The position numbers and the translations under genes are program-made. From NCBI GenBank assembly GCA_002812745.2, contig NCSJ02000246.1:1-64000 (forward strand): 64,000 nucleotides of DNA. Direction: 5' to 3'. Below the pieces are notes generated by a model that saw only the letters and a list, made by a program, of their open reading frames with translations, was not told the DNA's origin and searched no databases. Origin of the DNA: Scytalidium lignicola. Lineage: Eukaryota; Ascomycota; Leotiomycetes. How positions within the stretch are numbered: the first letter of the stretch is position 1; the number at the start of each line of letters is the position of its first letter. This document shows positions 50,313 to 60,683 of this stretch, piece after piece.

Positions 50313-51746
50313 ATGACCGAGATGGGGGAGTCAAAGCTTGAAGTAGAACGCCATATCAAATACTGGCGTAGATGTCAGAGGACGCTGTTGCCAACAGAGT
50401 ATACAAGCACTGACTCCTCGCGCATGACGCTGGGCTTCTTCATTCTCTCAGCTCTTGATCTCCTAGGCGTCGGGGCAGATACATTCCCTACAGAGGAGCG
50501 TGAGAACTTCAAGGATTGGGTTCTCAAATGCCAGCATCCAAATGGTGGGTTCTGTGGTTCCCCGAACCATAGGTTTCCAGATGATTACTATGCGGAGTCT
50601 GGAAGTAAGCATACGGATCCTGCGAACTTGCCAGCTACATTCTTTGCTTTGCTGTTATTGAGCTTTGTGGGGGGTTTTACACAGGTTAAGAGGATGGAAT
50701 GTTTACGGTGGCTAAAGACCTTACAGAGGGAAGATGGAAGCTTTGGAGAGCTAATCACTCCTGATGGGACTATTGAAGGAGGTAGAGATATGCGACACTG
50801 CTATATTGCTACTGCGATTCGATGGATATTGAGGGGCGATTCTAAAGATAATAAAGCCTTTGACATTAATGTTGAGAGACTCATTAATCATATTCGTTCT
50901 GGCCAGGTATGAGACGTTCTGTTTCCAAGCATAATACCATTATTGACTCATTAACAGACATACGAGGGTGGTATTTCAGAATCCTCAGAGCATGAAGCTC
51001 ACGGTAGGCAGGAATGGAAATGTACTTTATATCATGAACTGACTGTCCTTAGCTGGGTATACATATTGCGCTATTGGTGCACTCTCTCTTCTTGATCGTC
51101 TTCCCAGTTCTAGAGAAATTCAAACTGCAGCAAGCCTAACAGATGTTCCAGCACTCATCTGTTGGCTTGTATCAAGACAGGTTGAGTTTTTACCATCTGA
51201 CAATCATGATGGTCATAATGATTACAGCCACCCGAATTTACGTCACGGCAAGGCTGAGGACAACGGAGACTCTGACAGCCCAGATCAGATGTGTGTGGGT
51301 TTCAACGGGCGATGTAACAAGCTTCCAGATACCTGCTACGGCTTTTGGGTTTCGGCGTCACTTGATGTAGGCAATAACTTCCCCAACACCTTTTTTATCA
51401 AAATAGCAGAGTAACTGACCGACTCTTCAAGATGTTTGGTCAAGTAAAACTTCTAAATACGGAAGCAAATCGCCGATTCCTCATCGAGAAGACGCAGCAT
51501 AGAATCGGGGGATTTGGAAAATTTCCTGGAAATCCGCCAGGTGTGTTTCCTACTTTTGCACTATCTATCCCCTCCACCCTCTTCTTACTCTGCATGATCC
51601 TAATAGTGGTGACAGATATCTATCACTCGTATCTAGCCCTTGCAACTCTTGCAACCATGAAAGAACCAGGTATAAAACAGCTAGATTCAGCTCTTTGTAT
51701 CAGCATTCAAGCCAAGGAACATATAAAGACTCTCTGGAATGAATAA
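50313..51746 (+). CDS. CDC43: Geranylgeranyltransferase type I beta subunit
   Basis: This is the catalytic zinc subunit that adds geranylgeranyl to CaaL proteins such as Rho1 and Cdc42, acting with the RAM2 alpha subunit. Exons are 50313-50906, 50958-51003, 51053-51366, 51432-51540 and 51616-51746, giving 397 residues. Prenyltransferase alpha/alpha-barrel repeats are visible: WVLKCQHPNGGFCGSP, TLQREDGSFGE, YEGGISES and GGFGKFPGNPPDIYHSYLAL. The zinc ligands are in DQMCVGFNGRCNK (Asp and Cys) and the His of DIYHSYLAL. The GRDMRHCYIA segment matches the beta-subunit diphosphate/peptide side. Length fits the family. A farnesyltransferase beta subunit is the nearest alternative, but the shorter length and the PDxxHSYLAL form favour type I. 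Confidence 0.92.
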
Positions 51747-52193
51747 TGCAACCCTCATGCAGAAGGTATTAGTCAAGTGTAAAGCAAGGATCGAGCTTCC
51801 AAATTAGGCAAGGATACCCTGAATTTTGATAGGCGGAGGAGAATAAATATCAAGATATCCAGATCACAATTACGATATCAAAGTGGAATAAGAAGATGAA
51901 AGGGATGAATGAGAAGGTAGAAGAAATAATTTTCATAATATAGCAGTCATATCTCTAGAGACTGCCCGATTCTCAACAATAACCCCAAGGCTCCCTCCAT
52001 AAGAGGCATACACGCCGGAATACCAACACGAAAAAAAGTTAGAAGGGAAATTATATATGGTATCTAAATGCGCCAAGAGTAAAATTTGGCCCCGAATGTT
52101 ATCCCATGCTCGTAAAACATGACAGTCCATCCTGATAACCACAAAAAGATGAGTAGCACATAATATGACATTAAAAAGGTCCATTCAACCTCA
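51747..52193. other. Tail-to-tail intergenic region
   Basis: 3' regions of CDC43 and CRZ1, AT-rich, with no other gene seen. Confidence 0.5.
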
Positions 52194-54491
52194 TTATCGG
52201 GTACCAATATCGCTTGAATACCCGTTATATGCGTCACGCATCTGAGGTTGCCCAAAGCCTTGTGGTCCCGGTCCACTAGAGACATAACCACCATCATTAT
52301 CCTCGTCGTAATACTCCGAGCCACTTGCATCAAAGCTACTTCGTCCACTATGATCGTCGTCTATATTGACATCACCTTGCGGCAAGTCTGACCAGCTTAA
52401 AGTAGCTAATGCAGGATACTGCGCAAGTAATGCCGCAGGAAGTGTGTAGTTACCACTAGAATCCATAGGGAACCCATTCCCATCTACAGCCATAGCTTGA
52501 GGCTGTTGCATATTCTGTGCGATGTTCTGCATACGTTGTTCTTGCCATAACCTCTGCCGTTCAATAGCTTCCTCATCAAGAAGTGGCTTAATACAGATAC
52601 GCCCCGCTTCAGATCTGAAATGTCGGCCTAATGCATCTGCACGAGCAAAGCGACGGCCACACCCCCATTGACCGCCTTGTTTGAGATCTCCTTTGCATAC
52701 GAATTTCTTTTCTCCTGAATGCAGCCCTTCGTGACGCTTTCGATCATGCTGTCGAGCAAATGCTTTGCCACAGACTGTACAGACGAACGGACGCTCATCA
52801 GTGTGGGTGCGCAGATGAGAGCGAAGATTATATGCTCGTGTAAAGCGTTTAGGGCACAGCGAGCACTGAAATGTAGCAGGATGCTTCTGAATACGCTTAG
52901 CATTGCCTCCTTCGGCACTAGAAGCTTGGTACTCGGGATCAGCTAGACCTAGGTAGTATTCACGGTTTGGTAACGATGAAGTTGACTGTCGACGTCTGTT
53001 AGGCGATAGAGCGCCAGACCTGTCATTTGGAGATAATGAGCGCGAGGGTTCAGGAGAACGACTCAGGTTAGAGCCAAGACTAGGTGACATGCTCGAAGGT
53101 GTACGAGAACGAGGTGCCGCAGTCGTGGTGTATGGATCTGAGATTGCTCGACGGCGATTTCGGCCTATTATCCTTTGTTAGTAGACATCGATGAAATGCG
53201 GAGTAATAATTTGCAAACCTCTATCTGGTGGAGTCAAAGCATCCTGGTCAAAAGAGGCTGGTTTGTTTGGTTCGAAGCTGTTCTGCCTCGATGCTGGTGC
53301 AAATTCGACATTAATCTCTGGCGGGACCATCTGCTGCGCTTGACCCATATCTGAATTGGCGTTGTTTGACTGGACCTGAGCAATCGATTCTTGATTCTGA
53401 GCCCCATATATATTACTTGACGCCCCGAAACCGTTGTTCATACCAAGCATGAAGGAGTTCGATTGATTCATGCTAGGCATTGGCTGAGGGCCGAGTCGAG
53501 GAGAGATAGCTGGACTATGTGCCGGACTTAATCCCGCCCTTGGGCTTGGGGAATGTTGAACCTGGGGGTCGGAGAGCGAAAAGTTTCCGATTGAGAGAAC
53601 CTCTTGATAAAGACTGGCATCTTGAGGATTCTGCATCGGTGAATGACCCTGCTCAATACCGTCGAACGTGTCAAGGTGACCAAGATTCGGAGAATGAACA
53701 GACGATGCTGAAACATCTGAATATTCAGATGGAGTCCTGCGATGCCCAGTGAACTGAGGGGGCAGCATGCCCCAATCTGATGGCGGTATTCCGTGTGGGA
53801 ATGCAGCACTTTCCGGCCCTAGTGAGGCATGTCGAGAATGACCAGGAGAGGGCTGGAGCTGGTTGGGGCTGAATGCGTGTTGGCTAAAGGACGGGGATTG
53901 ATGTGCTGACGATGGTGACCGTCGGTCTAACTGCAGCATATTGGGAGGAGTCGGTGAGTGTTGTGGAGGGGAAGACATATTCAGCTCGGCAGGGTTAATG
54001 GATTGGTTTGTTGGTGATGGAGAGAGCTCGTTCATAAAAAGGGCTGGATCAAACTGATCGTTCTGGTTGCCCTGGGTCGAATAGAGCGAAAAATCCCTCT
54101 CGCTGAAGTTTGTGCCTAGAAGTTCATGGGTAAAACTCGTCTGTTGCTGTTGGATATAAGGGGAACCTTGGTCTTCTTGCTTGAATTGTGGGGTGAAATT
54201 GTTGCTCCGTAGATAGTTTGCATCGCCAAGGCCACCTTGATTGTAGGTTTGGCCTTGCTGATTCAGGTATTCGTTATTATCTATGAATGTCTGGATGCCA
54301 TTATTTGTGTCGAAAGCCCCTGAATCCAGATACTGCTGACTGCTGTTGCCTTGACCCGTTGTATGGAGACCAAGTCCCAGTCCAATCGCACCTTCATTGT
54401 CCTGGAAATGCTGCCCCGCAGGCGAATGGGTTTGATTTATGTGAGAATGTTGAAGACCACCAGACGGTGACCTGCCGCGTTGTTGATCCAT
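52194..54491 (-). CDS. CRZ1: Calcineurin-responsive C2H2 transcription factor
   Basis: This transcription factor is dephosphorylated by calcineurin and enters the nucleus under calcium, cation and wall stress. Two exons, 53219-54491 and 52194-53164 (54-nt intron with a CTAAC branch site), join in frame to 747 residues. The N-terminal 430 residues are Gln/Asn/Ser/Pro-rich. PPEINVEFAPASR near residue 395 resembles a PxIxIT calcineurin docking site (inference). Zinc fingers are FQCSLCPKRFTRAYNLRSH, FVCTVCGKAFARQHDRKRH and an atypical third (CKGDLKQGGQWGCGRRF...GRHF), the usual CRZ1 set. Many SP motifs before the fingers (SPSLGSNLSRSPEPSRSLSP) are probable phosphosites. The start at 54491 (MDQQRGRSPSGG) is the first ATG in frame. 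Confidence 0.92.
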
Positions 54492-55616
54492 TGTCGTCAC
54501 CGTGTTGCTGTTCTTAGAACAATGAAAGGTTTTGGACCGGTCGACGTTGCGATCAGCCTCACCAGGTACGGTGGCTGAGCCTTTGAGGCTATGCCGAAAC
54601 AGCTGAATAGACAGGGAATCGTTGATCCACCGTGATCAAGGAGAGTCGAGGAAGTCTGTTTCGTCTTTATCCTTGCGATATTAAACTACTGGTATCAATG
54701 TCGTAGGAGGATGCTGACCCCGTACCGTACCTTTTTTGTGCGGCGTGATTCTGAGTGCGACAATCCCAGATAACTTATACGGACCACCACGCCAACTAAT
54801 AACTCTTCAGCTCAAGCTTTTGTTTGCGGAAGTATCGGAGGAGGTCGCAGTAACTCGTACTGCAATGATAGCTAATGTATCCTTCACAGGCAAAGGAGTC
54901 CTTTCAACTTTCGAGATGCTCGTCGTTCTTTAAGTGAAGTAATTAAGCGCCCGCAGTTCCTGTGCGGTTCTGGCGACCGCAAACGCAGCCCTGCCTGTGC
55001 GCTATCGAGGAGCTGGACGAAAATAGGATGTATTGTACGGGTCGCCTCGACACCAAGACCTTGTAGTGTAATCGTGGCGATATTCAAAGCGAAGGAGCGA
55101 AGTCTATCTGAATAGCTTATTCAGAACCTTCCTTATCGATGCTTTATGAGTCCGATTTGGATATTCTTGGGCGTGGGCTGCTTACCGTAAGGCAGACACT
55201 CGGCTTGTAGGCCCAGCCTGACCCGTCTCTTGCACGTGCATGCAACCACCCCGCCAACCGGAGGCTTTTTGTCTCACGTTCCTGATTCGTTCTCGTCGGG
55301 TACGTACACATCCGGAAACTTTTATGCTCAGAAGTAATGGTTGAAGATGAGAGATACTCTTTTCAATTTCTCATAAATTACACCTTCAGATGAAATAAGA
55401 AAGTGTTTGAGTAAATAGAATAAAGTATTTTGCTTAATAACTAGCTTATAAATGCAGAGCAATTTGAAACCAAGCACCATATTTGGAATTCTCAAAATTT
55501 CCAACTTCTGCATGAAAGGGAAATATAACCTAACGTCTCAGCCTTTCATATCACACCCAATTAACCATAAACCCGTCTCAGGCCATCGAGGACCTCCCCT
55601 GAAAGAACGGGGGAAA
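54492..55616. promoter_or_regulatory. Divergent promoter region of CRZ1 and the HAD gene
   Basis: This 1.1-kb stretch lies between two head-to-head starts. GTGGCTGAG at 54571-54579 is one base away from the CrzA-binding consensus I remember for Aspergillus (GKGGCWGKG), so autoregulation is possible but weakly supported. The part next to the HAD gene is AT-rich. Confidence 0.4.
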
Positions 55617-56591
55617 ATGACAACACATGAATATAATACCAATACCAATACCAACACCAACGCCAAGCCCAATCCTCATCGTCTAACTGTAGTCTTCGAC
55701 TTCGACGGTACCATCACAACCAAAGACACAATCAACGTCCTCTTCGCCTTCGCGCTCGCCAGACAGAAGTCCACAGCTGGACAAGACTACACAGCAGCCT
55801 ACAATGACATCCTCGCCAAGTACAGCGAAGACTACACTTCGCACATCCAAAACTACGAACCAGATGCAGCAAACCGCACAGATCTGAAGCAGGAAATCCT
55901 CTTCCAGAGAAGCCTGAGCGATATAGAGGTAAGGAGCTTCAAGCGCGTGAGCGAATCCGGGATTTTCAATGGCATTACGCGGGAGGAGTGGGAAGAGGCT
56001 GGACGGGAGGCGGTGCGGAGACGTGAGGATGTGATTATTCGTCCTGGGTTTGTGGAGCTTGTGCGGAGGATGAAGAAGAGAGATGCCAGGTGCGGGATTG
56101 TCTCTGTTAATTTTTCTGCTTCGTTCATTCGTGGGGTTTTGTCTGCCGCTCTGGGGAAAGAGGATGGTGGCAATATTGAGATTCTGGCAAATTGTTCTGG
56201 AGAGGATGGGCGTATTAAGGGCCCGAGGATTGATGAGGGAAAGGGGCATTCTTCGTTGGTGACTACGTCTGGGGATAAGTTGTCTGTTATGAAGAAACTA
56301 TTGACTGAGTGGAAGATACGGTTTGATTCAAATCAAAATGACACTAGTGTCATTTATTTTGGGGATTCAGGTACAGATATTGAGTGCCTTGCTGAAGATG
56401 GAGTTATTGGGGTGGTAATTTCGGAGGATAGTGAAAGTAAGTTGCTGAAGACCATGGAACGCATTGGCGTACAAGTGGACTCTATCAAGGCTTATAATGG
56501 CGGAGAAGATAGGTCTAGAGAGGTATTCTGGGCTAGGGATTTCAACGACTTTATAGAAAATCCATCATTCCAGATAAGGGAATATGATTGA
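55617..56591 (+). CDS. HAD-superfamily phosphatase
   Basis: This is a single-exon haloacid-dehalogenase-type hydrolase of 324 residues, likely a small-molecule phosphatase of the MtnX/PHOSPHO type; the substrate is unknown. The start chosen is the ATG at 55617, followed by a head with an Asn-Thr iteration (TNTNTNTN) from a tandem AATACC repeat. Motif I is VVFDFDGTIT with both Asp residues; motif II is GIVSVNFSASF (Ser after the strand); motif III is the Lys region SVMKKLL; motif IV is YFGDSGTDIECL with the metal-binding Asp. A helical cap (ARQKSTAGQDYTAAYNDILAKY to EEAGREAVRRR) sits between motifs I and II, the C1-type arrangement. The frame is open upstream to 55452 but its start is less plausible. 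Confidence 0.85.
   Translation: MTTHEYNTNTNTNTNAKPNPHRLTVVFDFDGTITTKDTINVLFAFALARQKSTAGQDYTAAYNDILAKYSEDYTSHIQNYEPDAANRTDLKQEILFQRSLSDIEVRSFKRVSESGIFNGITREEWEEAGREAVRRREDVIIRPGFVELVRRMKKRDARCGIVSVNFSASFIRGVLSAALGKEDGGNIEILANCSGEDGRIKGPRIDEGKGHSSLVTTSGDKLSVMKKLLTEWKIRFDSNQNDTSVIYFGDSGTDIECLAEDGVIGVVISEDSESKLLKTMERIGVQVDSIKAYNGGEDRSREVFWARDFNDFIENPSFQIREYD
55632..55663 (+). repeat. AATACC tandem repeat in coding sequence
   Basis: AATACCAATACCAATACC and diverged copies encode the Asn-Thr run near the N-terminus of the HAD protein. Confidence 0.7.
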
Positions 56592-56695
56592 GTGATACAT
56601 ACCTCTGCATAGCAAAAAGTAATAAAAAAATAATTAATGCCTCGAAATTGGATTTTCCGGCATCAGATCACATGTAACATTATATTTAATATAAT

Positions 56696-58030
56696 CTACT
56701 TTAACGAATGCTCAATCAACGTCTTATACCCCTTCACAGCAGTCTCAAGGTCCGAAACCTTAAGGTGTTCATGATCTGAATGAGCCACTAAAATATCTCC
56801 AGGCCCATAGAGATATCTCTTATGGTCTCCCTCAAGATTAGGGATATCCGTACCGTAGTTTACCACAATCTTGTCGAAACCTAAAAAAACACAAAAAATT
56901 TAGACCGTTGTAATCTTGGATGAATCCCGGAATTAAAAATTTTGAGGACCTGACTTACCTTCAACATCACTGTCAATATAGACAGGTCCATACCCCCAAC
57001 CAAACTCCACATCAAGCTCCTGTCCAGTCTGCTGAATGGCTTCCAAAAGTACCTCCTTCACCGTAGCAGGAGTCCCAGCCGCAATGCGAATGGCGATATC
57101 GGCAAAAGCCTCCTCAGCAATCACATTCGCCGCAACCCCACCCTCAACTCTCCCAAGATTGAGCGTCGTATTCCCATACTTCTCGCTCCACGGCAACTGC
57201 GCATTCATCATAGCATACAACGCGGGAATAAGCATACTATTAGCACTCCTCCCAAGCTCAGGATACCCCGAATGCCCCGCCTTGCCCTTAGCATGCACCT
57301 TGACGCTCAGAATGCCCTTATGCCCACTAGCAAGCTTCAATTCCGTCGGCTCACCAAAGATGACCGTTTCCCATTCCAACCCCAGGTCATTAGCCTTCCG
57401 CATCCCATCCCCTCCAACTTCCTCTCCAACCACGAAGAGCAGCGCCACATCCCCTTCAGCAATGGCGCCCTCCGTCACGAGTTCCTCGACGGCTTTTATC
57501 TGTGCGGCAACGCTCCCCTTGGCATCGACCGTGCCCCGGCCCCAGATCTCCTCGCCGCGTCTCTCGTAGGGCCAGAACGGCGGCACGGTATCGATATGCG
57601 AGGTAACCAAAGTCCTCGTCTTACGTGACGAGCCAGCATAAGCAAAGATATTCTGACGCGAACTCGATTCTTGTTGCTTTTGAGGCCCCGAGCCTCGACG
57701 GTTGAGCGTGGCAGATGCAGATGCAGATAATGGGGCGAGCTCCTGAGTTTCCACGGTCAAATTGAGACCCTCGAGATAATCGATCAGGAACTTGGCGACA
57801 TTGTGCTCGTTTCCGGAAATGGATTCGTGCTCGACGAGGGCTTTATGGAGCTCTATTAGCGGAGAGGAGGAACTGGCACTGATACTTGAGCTTGAGCTTG
57901 AACTTGACTTCAAACTCCCAGTCGTGCTGCCATCACCAGCGATAGGTTGTTGACTATCAATTGCCGTAGCATAAACGCAATTGGCTGCCAGCAAAAGCAG
58001 TGTCGCTGATGAGAGTCCGGATATCCTCAT
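56696..58030 (-). CDS. Secreted M20-family metallopeptidase (ArgE/carboxypeptidase-like)
   Basis: This is a zinc aminoacylase or carboxypeptidase-type hydrolase predicted to be secreted. Exons are 56959-58030 and 56696-56880; they join to 418 residues. A signal peptide is clear ([23 protein letters not shown]). A Ser run (about 41-60) forms a linker before the catalytic domain. Zinc-site motifs are SHIDTVPP (HxD), GRGTVDAKG (bridging Asp), [10 protein letters not shown] (general base Glu and Glu ligand), FGEPTE, and a C-terminal VAHSDHEHL on exon 2 with the last His. The dimerisation segment ([15 protein letters not shown]) is intact. Fungal relatives are usually listed as 'probable carboxypeptidase'. 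Splitting the last His motif onto exon 2 means a one-exon reading would miss it. Confidence 0.9.
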
Positions 58031-60683
58031 GATTCAACAGACACGACGACACATTCTAACCTTCGCGGTGATTGGTGAAGGGAAGCAGAGATGATGTTTT
58101 GTAGCAATTAGCAGAGAAAGTGGGATATATGGTTACATTAAGCTATTCGCAAGCGATCTATTGTGCCCCCAGGGGTGGGGTGGTTGGGGGGAAAGCTTTC
58201 TCTGACTCAGGAAGCAAGAAAGCAGGAAAGATAAAATTGTTTCTTTTCAGTGGAGCCCATTTTATTTGAAGTTATTTCTTCCTTTCTTTTCCTCGGGTTA
58301 TGGAATGCAACAATGTCTCCTTCTAAAGCCGAACTACTAGGAGTCTGTTCTGTTCTGTTCTGTTATGTGTGGATTATTTTTATGCACGGAACACAACTAA
58401 AAAAGAAGTATGGACCAGGAACTGACGTCACGGGCCGAGCGGATCGCCAGCCCCCTCCATTTTTTTTTTTGGTTCCAGCCACCCGTATCTTTATCTTTTA
58501 ATAACTTAATCTTTTTATCTCCGACTTTCTGCAAAAGCAAAAAACTGGAAAGAGATGAAAAAGGTGCATTATCACGTGCTGCCAACGCACACAAGAGATC
58601 TTTTGTATTTCTAGAAAGAAGCGGTGGGATAATTCGTTGCGAGAAAAAAATTTTGTGAGATATTTCTGCTGTGACCCAAGGCCTTCCCGAGGGAGGATTT
58701 ATGCCCGTCTTATTACAAGTACAAGACCGTAATTTTAAGTGACAGCAAGTGACACCGACAAGTGCTGTGTTGTCCAAGTACACTACTGTACTTAGACAGC
58801 GGAAGGAGGAACGATGTGGGGAAGAGAGCTAGCGCCTGTGAACACATCCAACGACGGAGCTGTTGGGTAGAAGCATGGAGTTGCTATTACAGGATTGTTA
58901 TGCATGGTGGGTGTAGAGTACTGTACATATACGGAGTACGTACGTCTGTATGTACTGTACTGTACAGCTACTGTGGTCTGTACGTACGTATGTATGTGTG
59001 TAGTAGGTAGGTAGTAATATTAGAGATGGCGCGGTTTGACGTTGTATGGAGAGCCCGAATGACTCTGGTAAATCATGACAGCTCAGAGTCTCGTACTGGG
59101 GAATCGTACGGCCTTTTTGCAACCTAGGATTGATTACGAGAAGTCAGCGGACACTCTTTTTCATGGCACCTACAGTACTTTCCCTACTCACTATCACCAC
59201 CACCACCCTCTTGTCTCCTTTTACGGAGGTATTGTTATTTGTTTACAGGATAAGACCCGAAACATTTTAAGGTAATGGTTGCTCTGGAATGCAACACATC
59301 GCGGGCAAGACGCGGTTTCATTTGCTGACCTGACCTCAATGCATGGTCAGGAGGGCTCGCGAATCGCACGCGTATGCGCGAGTAGTAAGAGAGCATGAAG
59401 CCCCGACGAAGGTGTGTGTGATGTCCTGATGTCTGGGTGGCCGTTGGTGGCCCTGGGTGTTGGGAAAAGCTGGGTGGATGCCCTGGGTGTTCCCGGGCGA
59501 CCTGAGCCCATTCGCCCAACCAACCGCTGGCAGCGCAGGGAACGTGGCCCCCCTCCACACCATCCGCCAGAAAAACTCGCCCAGCCTCTACCTCCACAGC
59601 ACCAATCGCCGTAGTGCGCGCGCCAGAGAACCTCCGCCCTTGCTTTGGGCAAAGTTGCGGTGAAGCTCCAACAACGCGTCCAGGCAGAATAATCCAGCGT
59701 CCAGTGTTGAGCACCGAGGAAAAGTTGACTTGCAAAGAAACACGACTCTCCGCCGCCATTGCTAGATTTCCCTCGTGCGAATAATTCCCGTCTCTGTACC
59801 ACCGTACGGCAAAACGCCCCCAAGCCCGCGCGCCCTGGGAGATGGGGCGCTAGAGGGTGGTTTGGGCGGGTGTTTACTGGTGCTGGTCCTGCTTCCGGGC
59901 TTTCTGCTGCTCCTGGATCTGCCCTACAGCCGCTGCAGAGCACCGTCCACCCGCGCCCCCCCCCAATTTGAACCTATTCCATCCTGCTCGTCTGCTTCCC
60001 GGCCCAGTGATGCATGTGCGGGCCCGTCGCGGTCCCCTCGTCGACATCCTGCAGTGCCTGTGCGGTGCAGAAAGTGCTGAGCCAAAGGGACGTTGTCACG
60101 CAGCAACGTCTCGAGAAATTGGGAANTTTTTTTTTTGCTCCTCGTGAAAATCTTCTCCAGCATTTCCTCTTTTTGCCCAGTTGCATTCCCGTTCCTCGCA
60201 TCGTGTATCGTGGTAGGCACGGACATATCGATAAGGGTTTCCGTCGTCCTGGGAAGATCGATACACAGGGCCAAAATTACTTTACTTGGTGTGGGCTGCT
60301 TGCTACTCTCCTCTCCTCTCCACTCCAGCCTATCCCCGACGCCGGCTGGCAAACCCACCCCTGGCACGAGAATTCAAGCAATCCTGCCAGTCTACTACGC
60401 ATCCCTTGTGGAGACCCGCCGTGTGACCGTCTGAGTCGCTCTTGTCCCTCTTATCCTTATACTTGAATTTTCGGAGGGCAGCATTCCATCATCCATACAA
60501 CCAATTTTTTTGGTCTTGGAGAATTTTTCTCTTTCTCTGTCTCGCAGCCCAGGAATCGGCGAGAGCTCTTCCCTGGTCGCCTCAAATCTGCCAACTCGAA
60601 ATTCCCGATCGATCTCGCCGCGGGCGTTTAGCTTCGATGAGTTGGACCGGCACCTGCCGACTTCACGAGCTCGAACAACCAGA
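58031..60683. other. Long intergenic region without a supportable gene
   Basis: About 2.7 kb lies between two divergent genes. It has a TGTTC repeat at 58345-58363, a dense GTAC/TACTGTAC/TACG microsatellite-like stretch at 58910-59015, a GC-rich part at 59340-60080 with overlapping meaningless frames, an N at 60126 before a T run, and a pyrimidine-rich leader before the WG-repeat gene. I see no domain-bearing frame. Confidence 0.5.
58910..59015. repeat. GTAC/TACTGTAC simple-sequence cluster
   Basis: Repeated GTACTGTAC, TACGTACG and TATGTATG words in about 100 bp, several of them self-complementary, could fold or extrude locally. Confidence 0.7.

Noticed and set aside
59235..59943. Overlapping frames on both strands in a GC-rich patch
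   Set aside because: GC-rich DNA has few stops by chance; the frames conflict and show no domain.
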